DNA from: Streptomyces abikoensis
GTDB lineage: Bacteria; Actinomycetota; Actinomycetes; Streptomycetales; Streptomycetaceae
NCBI RefSeq assembly: GCF_014648775.1
Contig: NZ_BMRT01000002.1
Span: 310,001 to 374,000 of the forward strand
Direction: 5' to 3'
DNA length: 64,000 nt
Shown here: positions 1 through 28,700 of the stretch, one piece after another
Position numbering within the stretch: position 1 is the first letter of the stretch
Layout: every line of letters begins with the position of its first letter
The notes under the pieces: model-generated
Databases searched by the model: none
Told to the model about the DNA's origin: nothing
Seen by the model: only the letters and a program-made list of their open reading frames with translations
Made by a program: the position numbers and the translations under genes

Positions 1-15834
<15,834 letters not shown>

Positions 15835-15845
15835 CAGGATGTCAA

Positions 15846-15851
15846 CCCCTC
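15846..15851 (-). promoter_or_regulatory. Ribosome-binding site of PKS-D
   Basis: GAGGGG on the minus strand, 11 bases before ATG 15834. The spacing is slightly long, but no other start with a docking helix is available. Confidence 0.6.
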
Positions 15852-15879
15852 GCTGATCTGCCGGTCTTGGGGAGCGGAC

Positions 15880-15893
15880 TGCCGACTGCCGAC
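15880..15893. repeat. Tandem heptamer direct repeat upstream of PKS-D
   Basis: TGCCGAC occurs twice in direct succession (15880-15886, 15887-15893), preceded by the degenerate copy AGCGGAC (15873-15879). It lies 46-59 bases before the PKS-D start. It might be a regulator site, but the 7-bp pitch does not match the usual 11-bp spacing of SARP heptamers. Confidence 0.35.
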
Positions 15894-15984
15894 ACTCACG
15901 TCTGACCCGTTGCAAGGCCATCCTGATCGAGGTCGACTGCGGGTTTCCCTAGATGCGGGCGCGAGGGGACGTTCCGGAACACCG

Positions 15985-16012
15985 CGGCGGGCGGCCCGGG
16001 GGCCGCCCGCCG
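15985..16012 (-). terminator. Perfect 12-bp-stem GC hairpin downstream of PKS-C
   Basis: Plus-strand arms CGGCGGGCGGCC (15985-15996) and GGCCGCCCGCCG (16001-16012) are exact reverse complements with a 4-base loop. The hairpin starts 11 bases after the PKS-C stop. No T-run follows on the minus strand, so it resembles the U-poor hairpin terminators common in Streptomyces. It could equally stabilise the mRNA 3' end. Confidence 0.65.
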
Positions 16013-16023
16013 TGGGTCGTGCG

Positions 16024-16722
16024 TCAGGCTCCGGTGATCGCCCCCAGCCAGTCCTCCATGATCGCGGCCGTGGCGGCGGAGTCCTCCCGGACCATCGAGA
16101 GATGGTCGGCGTCGACCGTGCGGACGTGCGCCGACGGGATCAGCGGCTCCTGCGCCGCGCCGGCGGCCCCGCCGGTACCGAGCGCCTCGGACTCCGTGCC
16201 CAGCAGCTGCCGGTCGCACTGGATCATCAGGACGGGCGCGGTGGTCGGCTGCACCTCCAGCCGGTTGAGCAGGACCATCCAGCGGCCCATCGCCGAGAGC
16301 CGGGAGTTCGTCATCCGCACCGGCGACGCGTCACGGCCCGCGAAGTTGAGCCGCATCATGCCCGCGTAGTCGACGCCCTCGTCGCTGTTGTGCTGGATGC
16401 TGAGGGTGTCCAGCAGGACCACGGCCTCCGGCCGGATGCCCCAGGTGCTCTCCAGCAGCCCGGCGGCCGCGTAGGCGAACGAGCCCCCGGAGGAGTGCCC
16501 GACGAGGACGAACGGGGCGCCGTCGCTCGCGCGCAGCGCGCTCTCCGCGATCACCCGCGTGGCGCTCTCGGGCGTCGCCGGCAGCCGCTCACCGGTGGCG
16601 AAGCCGATCAGCGGCAGCGCCGACACGTCCCGCCGGCCCCGGAAGTGCGCGGCGAGCCGCGCGTACTGGTGGACGCCGCCGTTGGCGGTGGGCGCGCTCA
16701 CGCAGATCAGCTTCGGCCCGTC
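16024..16722 (-). other. C-terminal thioesterase domain of PKS-C
   Basis: An alpha/beta-hydrolase domain that releases the finished chain, usually by macrolactonisation. Visible features are VGHSSGG (nucleophile Ser5461), VVLLDT (Asp5489) and DADHLSM (His5591), all in the expected order. Its presence marks PKS-C as the end of the assembly line. Whether it cyclises or hydrolyses cannot be told from sequence alone. Confidence 0.92.
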
Positions 16723-19700
16723 CGGGCCCTCGGCGAGGGTCGCCGGCAGCGGCAGGTCCTCCAGCTCGGCCGTCGCCTCGAACGTCGGGCGCAGCGCCGC
16801 GACGGTCGCCAGCATCTTCTGGGCCTCCGGCATCTTGCCGTTGGTCATCGCGTCGAGGAACAGCCGCTCCAGCGAGTCGATCTCCGGCTCGCCGGACGGG
16901 ATCCGCAGCCCCTCCCCCTCCGGGGTGCCGTCCGGGCCGGGCTGCGAGGCGAGCTCGCTGCGCAGCCAGACGGCCAGGTCGGCGGGCGTCTTGCTGTCGA
17001 AGACGAGCGTCGCGGGCAGCCGCAGCCCGGTCGCGGAGCTGAGCCGGTTGCGGAGCTCGACGGAGGTCAGGGAGTCGAAGCCCAGCTCGTAGAAGTCGCG
17101 CCGCTCGCCGATCTCCTCGACGGAGGCGTGGCCGAGGACGGCCGCCGCCTCGGTGCGGACGAGGTCGACGACGTGCCGCACGCGGTCGGCCTCCGCCATC
17201 TCCAGCAGCCGCCGGGTGAACGAGGCGGGCGTGCCCGAGCCGCCCGAGGCGGTCGCGGCGGCACGCCGGCCGCCCTTGACCAGGCCCCGGAACAGCGGCG
17301 GGACGTCGCCGACGGGCCGCATGCTCCCGGCGGCCAGACCCAGCGGCACCACGAGCGGCTCGTCGGAGCCGAGGGACGAGAAGAACAGGTGGAGGCCCTG
17401 TTCGACCGTCAGGGGCGGCATGCCGCCGCTCTGCATCCGCTGGACGTCGGCCTCGCTGAGCTTGCTGGTCATACCGGCGTCCTGGGCCCACGGGCCCCAC
17501 GCCAGCGACATCCCGGCGAGGCCCCGGTCCCGGCGATGCCGGGCGAGCAGGTCCAGGAAGACGTTGGCGGCGGCGTAGTTGCCCTGGCCGGGGCTGCCCA
17601 TGGTGCCCGCGACGGACGAGAAGGTGATGAAGGCGGCGAGGTCGAGGCCCTCGGTGAGCTCGTGGAGGTGCCACGCGGCGTCGACCTTCGGGCGCAGGAC
17701 GCCCGAGAGCCGGTCCGGGGTCAGCGAGGTGATCACGCCGTCGTCGAGGACACCGGCCGTGTGGATCACGGCGGTCAGCGGACGGGCGGCCGGGACCGCC
17801 GCGAGCAGCTCGCGGGCCGCCTCGCGGTCCGCCGTGTCGCAGGCCACGACGGTGGGCTCCGCGCCCAGCGCCCGCAGTTCCTCGGCCAGTTCCGCCGCGC
17901 CGGGCGCGGCCGGGCCGCGCCGGCTGGTCAGCAGCAGGTGTCGGACGCCCGAGGCGGCGAGCCGCCGGGCGAGGTGCCCGCCCAGGGCGCCCGTGCCACC
18001 GGTGATGAGCACGGTCCCGTCGGCGGGCCAGGGCACCTGGGCGGCGGCCGGGGTCGGGGCCGGGGCCTCGGTGGCGGGCAGCTGGGCCAGGCGGCCCACC
18101 CGCACCTCGCCGCCGCGCACGACGAACTGGGCGTCCCCGCTGGCCAGCAGCCCCGGCAGGACCGGGAGCAGCGCGGCCGGGTCGGCGCCGGCGTCCAGGT
18201 CGAGGAGGACGAACCGGTCGGGGTGCTCCGCGTGCGCCGAGCGCACCAGGCCCCAGACCGTACCGGCGGCCAGGTCCGTGACGGCGTCGTCCGCACCGGC
18301 GGAGACGGCACCACGGGTGACGAAGACGAGCCGGGAGGCGGCGTACCGGTCGTCGGCCAGCCACTGCTGGAGGAGCCGGAGGACCTGGCCGGTCAGGGCG
18401 TGGACGGCGGCGGGGAGGTCGTCAGGCGCGTCGCCGCCGGTGGCGGTGCCGGAGAGGTGGACGAGGACCAGGTCCTCGCCGCCCTCGACGCCCGCCAGGG
18501 ACACGGTCCCGTCGGCGCCCGTGCCGAGCGTCACCGACCGCACGCTGCGGTCGGCGCGCACCTCGGGCGCCGGGACCCAGTCCACCCGGAACAGCGGATC
18601 ACGTCCCCGGGCAGCGGAAACCTCCGCCGAAGGAGCGCTCAGCGTCAGGGATTCCGCTGACAGAACGGGCGCGCCATCGGCGTCGACCGCCGCGAGGGAC
18701 ACGGTGTCCTCACCGGTGCGGGCGATCCGGGCGCGCAGCACGGAGGCACCGGCGGCGTGCAGGGACACCCCGCTCCAGGCGGCGGCCTGCGGGATGACGT
18801 CCTCGTCACCGGTGCCCGCGAAGGCGGCGGCGTGGGTGACCGCGTCGAGCAGCGCCGGGTGCAGCCCGAAGTACCGGGCGTCGTCGGCGGAGTCACCGGG
18901 CAGCCCGGCCTCGGCGAACACCTCGTCACCGCGGACCCAGACCGCCCGCAGCCCCTGGAAGACGGGGCCGTAGTGCGTGGCGTCGTAGAAACCGTCCAGG
19001 TCGACGGCGGCGGCGCCGGTGGGCGGCCAGGTGGAGGCGTCGAAGTCCGCGACCCGCTCGCCGGAGGCGAGGACGCCGGTGGCGTGCTCGGTCCACGGCT
19101 GGTCGAGCGCGTCCTCGGGCCGGGAGTGAACGCGGATCGGGCGGGCCCCTGCCTCGTCCGGCGCGCCGATCCACACCTGGAGCGCCAGCGCGGAGGCGTC
19201 GGTGAGCGCGAGCGGCGCGGTCACGGTCAGCGTCTCGACCCGGTCGCAGCCGACCTGGTCGCCCGCGCGCACCGCGATCTCCACGAACCCGGCGGCGGGC
19301 ATGACGGCCGCACCGCCCACCGTGTGATCGGTGAGCCAGCCGTGCACCAGCAGCGAGAGCCGGCTCGTGAACAGCACCCCACCGGCTTCCGCGAGCGACA
19401 CGGCGGCACCGAGGAGGGGGTGGTCCGCAGGGACCAGACCCGCCGACGTCACGTCACCGCTGAGAGCGGCGGGCCGGGGCCAGTAGCGCTCGTGCTGGAA
19501 GGCGTAGGTGGGGACGTCGACCTGACGGGCGGACGTACCGGCGAACCAGGCCGCCCAGTCGACGTCGACGCCGGCCACGTGGAGCTGGGCGAGGGCGGTG
19601 AGGAGAGCAGTCTCCTCGGGACGGTCCTTGCGCAGAGCCGGGACGGAGACCCTTGCCTCGGCGTCGTCCAGGGTGTGCTGGGCGAGGGCGGTGAGCACAC

Positions 19701-22700
19701 CGTCGGGGCCGAGCTCCAGGAAGGCGGTAGCGCCTGCCTCGCTCAGCGCACGGACACCGTCGGAGAAACGCACGGCCTCACGAACATGCCGCACCCAGTA
19801 CTCCGGGGTGGCCACGAGCTCCGCCGTAGCCAGCTCACCCGTCACATTCGAGATGAGAGGAATTGCCGGGGCCTGGAAGGACAAGCCTTCAATAGCCCGA
19901 CGGAAATCGTCCAGCATCGGATCCATCAACGGCGAGTGGAACGCATGACTCACCGACAACCGCTGAGTCTTACGACCCTCGGCGGCAAAGCTCGCCGCGA
20001 TGGCCAGAGCCACGCCCTCGTCACCGGCGATGACCACGGCCTCGGGGCCGTTGACAGCGGCGATCGAGACACCAGCGGTGAGACGAGGAACCACCTCGTC
20101 CTCGGACGCCTGCACAGCCACCATCGCACCACCAGCAGGCAGCGCATCCATCAACCGAGCACGCGCCGCGACGAGGGAACACGCATCCTCAAGAGAGAAC
20201 ACCCCCGCCACATGCGCGGCAGCGATCTCACCGATCGAATGCCCCGCCACGAAGTCCGGCCGCACTCCCCACGACTCGACCAGCCGGAAAAGCGCCACCT
20301 CAAGCGCGAAAAGCGCGGGCTGAGCGAAACCCGTCCCGTTCAACGCCTCCGCATCGGCACCGAACATCACCTCCCGCAGCGGACGCTCCAGCTCCGCGTC
20401 CAGCAGGGCCGCCGCCGCGTCGAAGGACTCCGCGAACACCGGGAACCGGGCGTACAGCTCCCGGCCCATCCCCAGCCGCTGCGAGCCCTGTCCGGAGAAC
20501 AGCACCGCCAGCGACCGGTCAACAGCGACTCCGCGAGCCACCTCGTCCCCTGCCAGCAGCACGGCACGGTGGTCGAAGACCGACCGACCCGCCGCCAGCG
20601 AGAAGCCCACGTCAACAGGCTCAGCCGTCACGGAAGCCAGCCGCTCCACCTGCTCCGCCAGCGCGCTCTCGGACTTCGCCGACACCACCCACGGCACCAG
20701 CCCACCCGACGACGACACACCAGCGCCAGCATCAACAGCCTCGGGCGCCTGCTCCACAATCACATGCGCGTTCGTCCCACTGATGCCGAACGACGACACA
20801 CCCGCACGCCACGCACGTCCCACCTCCGGCCACGACCGCGACTCCGTCAGCAGCTCCACCGCACCCGCCGACCAGTCCACGTGCGACGACGGCTCGTCGA
20901 GGTGGAGGGTCTTGGGCAGGACGCCGTGGCGCAGTGCCAGCACGGTCTTGATGACTCCGGCGACGCCCGCCGCCGCCTGGGCGTGGCCGATGTTGGACTT
21001 GAGCGAGCCGAGCAGCAGCGGACGGTCGGCCGGGCGGTCCTGGCCGTAGGTGGCGAGGAGGGCCTGGGCCTCGATGGGGTCGCCGAGCGGGGTGCCCGTG
21101 CCGTGGCCCTCGACCGCGTCGACGTCCGCCGCCTTCAGCCCGGCGTTGGCCAGGGCCTGGCGGATGACCCGCTGCTGGGACGGCCCGTTGGGGGCGGTGA
21201 TGCCGTTGGACGCGCCGTCCTGGTTGACCGCCGATCCACGCACCACCGCCAGCACCGGGTGACCGTTGCGGCGGGCGTCACTCAGCCGCTCCAGGACGAG
21301 CATGCCGACGCCCTCGGACCACGCGGTGCCGTCGGCGGCGTCGGAGTAGGCCTTGCAGCGGCCGTCGGGGGCCAGGCCGCCCTGGACGGTGAAGCCGGCG
21401 AAGCTCGCCGGGGTCGTCATCACGGTGACACCGCCGGCCAGGGCCAGCGAGCACTCGCCGTCGCGCAGGGCCTGCGCGGCCCAGTGGAGGGCCACCAGCG
21501 AGGACGAGCACGCGGTGTCGAGCGTGGCGGCGGGGCCTTCCAGCCCGAAGGTGTAGGAGATCCGGCCGGAGATGACGCTGCTGGCGAGACCGGTGCCGGT
21601 GTGGCCGGCGACGTCCTCGCGGGAGTTGAGCACCAGCTGGGCGTAGTCCAGGCCGTTCGTGCCGACGTAGACGCCGGTCCGGCTGCCCTGGAGGCTCTCG
21701 GGGGCGATGCCGGCCCGCTCGAACGCCTCCCAGGACGTCTCCAGCAGCAACCGCTGCTGCGGGTCCATCGCCAGGGCCTCACGCGGCGAGATCCCGAAGA
21801 ACCCGGCATCGAAACCGGCGACGCCTTCGAGGAAGCCGCCTTCCAGCGTGGCGCTGCGGCCGCGGCCACCGGGGCCGCCGGTGCGGAGGGTCTCCAGGTC
21901 CCAGCCGCGGTCGGCGGGGAAGGGGCTGATGCCGTCGCGTCCCTCGGAGACCAGGTTCCACAGGTCCTCCGGCGAGGTCACGCCGCCGGGCAGACGGCAG
22001 GCCATGCCGACGATCGCGATCGGGTCATCGGCGAGGGAGTACGTCTCCGACAGACCGCCGTCGGCGGTGCCGGGCTCGTCCCCTGTTCCGTCGGACAGCT
22101 CGGCGAGGAGGTGCTCGGCGAGTGCCGTGGACGTGGGGTAGTCGAAGACGGTGGTGGCCGACAGGTGGAGGCCCGTGGCGAGGTTGAGCCGGTTGGGCAG
22201 TTCGATCGCGGTCAGCGAGTCGAAGCCGAGGTCGCGGAACTTCCGGTCGGGTTCGACGGCCGCCGCGTCGGCGTGGCCGAGGACGGCCGCCACGTGCGTA
22301 CGGACCATGGCGACCAACGGTGCGAGCCGCTCGTTCGCGGCCAGTCGCCGCAGCCGCTGCCGCAGGGCGAAGCCGGCCGACTCGCTCTCCTCACGCGAGA
22401 CGGTGGGCTCCGTGCGGGCGGCGCGGATGCCCGGCAGGTCCCCGAGCAGGGCGCTGTCCCGTACGCCGAGGAGGGTGTCCAGGACGCGCGGCTGCTGGAG
22501 GTCGAGGAGGACGAGGCCGGGCTCGGGGCGGGTGACGGCCTGCCGTACGGCGGCGATCGCCAGGTCCGGGTGGACGGCGGGGTACGGCTGCTGGGGGTTC
22601 GTCAGCGGCTGTCCGACGTCCGACGGTTCGTCACCGATCCAGGCGCCCCAGGCCAGGGACGTCGCGGCGAGGCCCTCGGCGCGGCGCCGGACGGCCAGGG

Positions 22701-25700
22701 CGTCGAGGACCGCGTTGGCGGCGGCCAGGGTGGCGCGGCCCGCGCTGCCGACGGCGCCCGCGACGGACGAGAACAGGACGAAGGCGGCGAGGTCGTGGTC
22801 GCGCGTCAGCTCGTCCAGGTGGAGAGCGGCGGTGACCTTCGCGCGGTGGACGGCGGCGAAGCGTTCGGGGGTGAGGTCGGCCAGCAGGCCGTCGTCGACG
22901 ACACCGGCCGCGTGCACCACGGCGGTCAGCGGCGCGTCCTCGGGGACGGCGGCGAGCACGGCCGCGAGCGCGTCGCGGTCGGCCGCGTCGCAGGCGGCGA
23001 CGGTGACCCTCGCCCCCAGCTCGCGCAGCTCCGCCGCGAGTCCGGCGGCGCCGGGCGCCTCCTCGCCCCGGCGGCTGACCAGCAGGAGGTGGTGGGCGCC
23101 CGCCTCGGCGAGCCGGCGGGCGATCCGCCCGCCCCGGCCGCCGGTACCGCCGGTGATCAGTACGGTGCCCTTGGGCTCCCAGCCGTCGTCCGGCGCGCCC
23201 GCGGGGGCCTGCGCCAACCGGCGGCCGTACGCGGCGGAGGAGCGCACCGCGACCTGGTCCTCGCCGTCGGAACCGGCCAGGACGGCCGCGAGGCGGTGGG
23301 CGGTCCGGGGGTCGAGGTCCTCCGGCAGGTCGACGAGGCCGCCCCACTCCGCCGGGTACTCCAGGGCCGCGACCCGGCCCAGTCCCCAGACGCCCGCCTG
23401 TTGCGGGGCGGTGAGCCGGTCCGAGCGGCCGATGGAGACCGCGCCGCGCGTCACGCACCACAGCGGTGCCGTGACGTCCGCGTCGCGCAGGGCCTGGAGG
23501 AGGGCGGCGGTCGAGGCGACCGCGCCGCCGCCCTCACCGACGGCCTCCGTGAACGGCGCGAGCAGGGAGATCACGCCCGCGAAGGCCGTGCCGTCGGTGG
23601 CCTGTTCGCGTAGCAGCTCCGCCAGGGCCTCCCGGTCGGGGGCGCCTGGGGCGAGGTCGACGTCGAGGCGGATCGTGTCGGTGCCGACGGCCTCGGTCAC
23701 GGTCGTCGTCCACGCGTCGTCGGCGGGGGCGAGGGCCGTGCGGGCCGGGGCGACGACGAGCCAGGTGCCCGCCGGGCGGCGGCCGGGCGCGCCGCCCGAC
23801 AGCGGCTTCCACGCCTCGCGGAAGCGCACGGCGTCGAGCATGGCCTGGCCGCGCCGGTTGCGGCGCCAGGTGGACAGGGCGGGCAGGACGGCGCCGAGGG
23901 CCTCGGCGCTGACGTCGAGGTCGGCGGCGAGGCCGTCGACGTCGGGGTCCTCGCCCTCGACGACGGCCCAGAACCGCTGGTCGACCGGGTCGCCGGCGGC
24001 GGCCGCCGGGCCGGCCGCCGCGGGCCGGGGCCAGAAGCGCCGGCCCTGGAAGGCGTACGTGGGCAGCTCGACCCGCCGGGTGGCCGTGCCGTCGAACAGC
24101 GCGGCCCACTCGACGCCGACGCCCGCCGCGTACAGCGCGGCGACCGCCGTGACCAGCGTGGTCTCCTCGGGGCGGCCCTTGCGCAGGGCGGGCGCCACCA
24201 CGGGGGCCGTGGCCCCGGTGCGTTCCGGCAGGGCGCGGTGGGCCAGGGCGGCGAGGATGCCGTCGGGGCCGAGGTCCAGGAAGGCTGTCGCGCCTTCGTC
24301 GGCGAGGGTACGGAGGCCGTCGGCGAAGCGTACGGCTTCCCGGACGTGGCTCACCCAGTAGTCCGCCGAGCGCAGCAGGCCCGGCGCGGCCACGCCGCCC
24401 GTGACGTTGGAGATCAGCGGAATGCGGGGTTCGCTGAACGTCAGGTCCTCGATGGCCCGGTGGAAGTCGTCCAGCATCGGGTCCATCAGCGGCGAGTGGA
24501 AGCCGTGGCTGACCGCCAGCCGCTGGGTCTTGCGGCCCTCTGCGGCCAGGCCCTCGGCGATCCGCAGAACGGCCGCTTCCTCACCGGCGATGACGACGGA
24601 GTCGGGGCCGTTGACGGCGGCGATGGACACGCCCGCGGTCAGCAGGGCCTCGGCCTCTGCCTCGGAGGCCTGGACGGCGACCATCGCGCCACCGGCGGGC
24701 AGTTCGCTCATCAACCGGGCGCGGGCACCGACGAGCTTGCACGCGTCCTCCAGCGAGAACACTCCCGCGACATGCGCCGCCGCGATCTCACCGATGGAGT
24801 GGCCGGTCACGAAGTCCGGGCGCACTCCCCAGGACTCCACCAGCCGGAACAGGGCCACTTCGAGGGCGAAGAGCGCGGGCTGGGTGAAACCGGTCTCGTC
24901 CAGCACGGCCGCGTCGTCCTCGAACATCACCTCGCGCAGGGGGCGTTCCAGCTCCGCGTCCAGCAGCGCCGTCACCGCGTCCAGCGCCGCCGCGAAGACC
25001 GGGAAACGGGCGTACAGCTCCCGGCCCATCCCCACGCGCTGCGAGCCCTGGCCGGAGAACACCACGGCCAGCGACCCGCCCGAGGCGGCGGTGCCGCGCG
25101 CCACCTCGGCCGTGCGGCCGTCGGCGTCCGTCAGCAGCACCGCGCGGTGGTCGAAGGACGACCGGCCGGCCGCCAGCGTGAAGCCGACCTCGGCGGGCGT
25201 CAGCTCCGGCCGCTCGGCCACCCAGGCGCGCAGCCGCTCCAGCTGGGCGTCCAGGGCGTCGGCCGACTTGGCCGAGACGGGCCACGGCACGGCCGTCATC
25301 GCGACGGGCCGGGTCTCCCCCTCGCCCGCCTCGGGCTTCGGCTCGGGCTCCGGGGCCTGCTCCAGGATCGTGTGGGCGTTGGTGCCGCTGATGCCGAACG
25401 CCGAGACGGCCGCCCGGCGGGGCCGGCCCGTCTCGGGCCAGGCCCGCTCCTCCGTGAGCAGCCGGACGTCACCGGCCGTCCAGTCGACGTGCGAGGAGGG
25501 CGTGCCGATGTGGAGGGACTTCGGGAGGGTCCCGTGGCGCATCGCCATGACCATCTTGATGACGCCCGCGACACCGGCGGCCGACTGGGTGTGGCCGATG
25601 TTGGACTTCACCGAACCGAGCAGCAGCGGCTGTCCTTCGGCGCGGCCCTGCCCGTAGGTGGCCAGCACGGCCTGGGCCTCGATCGGGTCGCCCAGCGTGG

Positions 25701-28700
25701 TGCCCGTGCCGTGCGCCTCCACGGCGTCGACGTCGGCCGTCGACAGCCCGGCGCTCGCCAGCGCCTGGCGGATGACGCGCTGCTGGGACGGGCCGTTGGG
25801 GGCGGTGAGGCCGTTGGAGGCGCCGTCCTGGTTGATGGCCGAGCCGCGCAGGACGGCCAGCACCTCGTGACCGTTGCGGCGGGCGTCGGAGAGCCGCTCC
25901 ACGACGAGCATGCCGACGCCCTCGGACCAGCCGGTGCCGTCGGCCTCGTCCGAGAAGGCCTTGCAGCGGCCGTCCGTGGCGAGGCCGCCCTGGCGGGTGA
26001 AGCCCGGGAAGCCGACGGAGGTGGACATGATGGTGACACCGCCGGCCAGCGCCAGCGTGCACTCGCCCGAGCGCAGCGCCTGCGCGGCCCAGTGGAGGGC
26101 CACCAGCGAGGACGAGCACGCGGTGTCGAGGGTGACGGCCGGGCCCTCCAGGCCGAAGGTGTACGAGACGCGCCCGGAGACGACGCTCGCGGCGAGGCCG
26201 GTGCTGGTGTGGCCCTCGACGTCCTCGTCGGAGTTCATCACCAGCATCGTGTAGTCCTGGCCGCCGGTGCCGACGAAGACGCCGGTGCGGCTGCCGCGCA
26301 GCGAGGTGGGGGCGATCCCGGCGCGTTCGATGGCCTCCCAGGAGGTCTGGAGGAGGAGCCGCTGCTGCGGGTCCATGGCGAGGGCCTCGCGCGGGGAGAT
26401 CCCGAAGAAGTCGGCGTCGAAGTCGGAGATGCCGTGGAGGAAGCCGCCCCGCGAGGTGGCGCTGCGGCCCCGGCCGCCGTCCCGGTCGTCGCCGCCCAGC
26501 AGGGTGTCGAGGTCCCAGTCGCGGTCGGTGGGGAAGTCGGAGATGCCCTCGCGGCCCTCGGCGACGAGCCGCCACAGGTCCTCCGGCGAGTTCACGCCGC
26601 CCGGCAGCCGGCAGGCCATGCCGACGATGACGATCGGGTCGTCGGCGGTGTCGAGGGCGGTGGCGCCGGTGCGCGCGGGCACGTCGGCGGTGTCCTGCTC
26701 GTCCAGCAGCAGGGCCAGCAGGTGTTCGCCGAGCGCGGTGGGGGTGGGGTAGTCGAAGACCAGGGTCGCGGAGAGGCGCAGGCCGGTGGCGGTGCTCAGC
26801 CGGTTGCGGAGCTCGACGGCGGTCAGCGAGTCGAAGCCCAGGTCGTGGAATTCGCGCCGGTCGTCGACGGCCTTGGCGGAGGCGTGGCCGAGGACGGCGG
26901 CCGCCTCGGCCCGGACGAGGTCCACGACGAAGCGGAGGCGCTCGTCCTCGCGCAGCTCCCCCAGCCGGCGGGTGAGCACGGCGGCCGTGCCCGCGCCCGC
27001 GGCGGTGGTCGCGGCGGCGCGCCGGGTGGTCTTGACGAGGCCGCGCAGGACGGGCGGGACCGGTCCGGCCACCCGGACGGGGCCGGAGACGGCGCCGATG
27101 GCGACGAGGTGGGCGGCGTCGCAGATCCCGGCGGCGTCGAACAGCGCCAGGCCCTGCTCGACGGTCAGGGGCGGCACGCCGGACGAGGCGATGCGCTGCA
27201 TGTCGGCCTCGGACAGGGTGCCCGTCATGCCGGTCGACTGCGTCCACGCGCCCCACGACAGTGACTGGGCGGCGAGGCCCAGGGCCGTACGGTGGCGGGC
27301 GAGGGTGTCGAGGAAGACGTTGCCCGCGGCGTAGTTGCCCTGGCCGGCGGCGCCCGTGACGCCGGCGATCGACGAGAAGAGGACGAAGGCGGCGAGGTCG
27401 AGGTCCTTGGTGAGCTCGTGGAGGTGCCAGGCCGCGTCCACCTTCGGGGTCATGACGGAGGCGAGCCGCTCCGGGGTCAGCCAGGCGACGACGCCGTCGT
27501 CGAGGACCCCCGCCGTGTGGATCACCGCGGTCAGCGGGCGCTCGGCGGGGACCGCGGCCAGCACGGCGGCGAGCGCGTCGCGGTCGGCCACGTCGCAGGC
27601 GGCGACGGTGACGTGGGCGCCTGCGGCGGTCAGCTCGTCGCGGAGCTCCGCCGCGCCCGGGGCCTCCGGGCCGCTCCGGCTGACCAGCAGCAGGTGTTTC
27701 ACGCCGCGTTCGGCGACGAGGTGGCGGGCCAGTTCACCGCCGAGGCCACCGGTGCCGCCGGTGATGAGGACGGTGCCGTCGGGGTTCCAGGCGCGGGGCA
27801 TGGTGAGGACGATCTTGCCGATGTGGCGGGCCTGGCTCATGTGGCGGAAGGCCTCGCGTGCCCGGCGGACGTCCCAGGTGGCGACGGGCAGCGGCCGCAG
27901 CGCGCCGTCGGCGAACAGCCCGAGGAGCTCGGCCAGCATCTCCCGGATGCGGTCCGGGCCGGCCTCGGCGAGGTCGAAGGCCCGGTACGCCACCTCGGCA
28001 CCGTCGATCCCGGTCACGGAGCGGGGGTCGCGGATGTCGGTCTTGCCCATCTCCAGGAAGTGGCCACCGGGGGCCACGAGGCGGAGGGAGGCGTCCACGA
28101 ACTCGCCGGCCAGGGCGTTGAGGACGACGTCGACGCCGCGTCCGCCCGTGGTCGCGAGAAAGCGCTGCTCGAAGTCGGTGGTCCGGGAGGAGGCGATGTG
28201 GTCGTCGGGGACGCCCAGTTCCCGGAGGGTGTCCCACTTGCCCTCACTGGCGGTGGCGAACACCTCGGCGCCCAGGTGCCGGGCCAGCTGGATCGCGGCC
28301 ATGCCGACGCCGCCGGCGCCCGCGTGGACGAGGACCGACTGCCCGGCCCGCAGCCCGGCGAGGTCCTTCAGGGCGTAGAGGGCGGTGAGGAACACCAGCG
28401 GCACCGACGCCGCCTCCGCCGCCGTCCACTCCTCCGGCACCCGCGCCAGGAACCGCTCGTCGACGACGGCCAGGGTGCCGAAGCCGCCGGGCACCATGCC
28501 CATGACCCGGTCGCCGACGCCCACGCCGGTCACCCCGGGCCCGGTCTCGACGACGACACCGGCGGCCTCGGCGCCCAGCAGCCCCGCCTCACCGGGGTAC
28601 ATGCCCAGGGCGTTCAGCACGTCGCGGAAGTTCACACCGGCGGCCTGGACCTCGACCCGGACCTGTCCGGGCGCGAGGGGCGCCAGGGTCTCGGGGCAGG

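Larger units (their letters stand above)
15835..16023 (-). promoter_or_regulatory. Intergenic region between PKS-C and PKS-D, candidate promoter of PKS-D
   Basis: This is the only substantial non-coding gap. In transcription direction it holds a strong hairpin (16012-15985), a 10-bp palindrome (GTTCCGGAAC, 15980-15971), a possible -10 element TAGGGA (15951-15946), tandem heptamers (15893-15880) and a ribosome-binding site. The GGAAC half of the palindrome lies about 18 bases before TAGGGA, a spacing possible for an ECF-type sigma factor. Promoter assignment is inference from position and weak motifs. Confidence 0.3.
16940..22026 (-). other. PKS module C3: KS-AT(malonyl)-DH-KR(B type)-ACP
   Basis: AT HAFH indicates malonyl-CoA. 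DH has a complete [10 protein letters not shown] motif (His4517), HPALLDAV (Asp4677) and [10 protein letters not shown] has [11 protein letters not shown] and Tyr5100. No ER is present, so the last extension should yield an alpha,beta-unsaturated acyl thioester (C2=C3). ACP Ser5268 feeds the thioesterase. The AT and its flanks share long near-identical tracts with modules C1 and A4. Confidence 0.9.

Noticed and set aside
15840..15845. TTGACA on the minus strand as a -35 box
   Set aside because: It lies 5 bases before the PKS-D ATG, so a matching -10 would fall inside the gene, and none is seen there.
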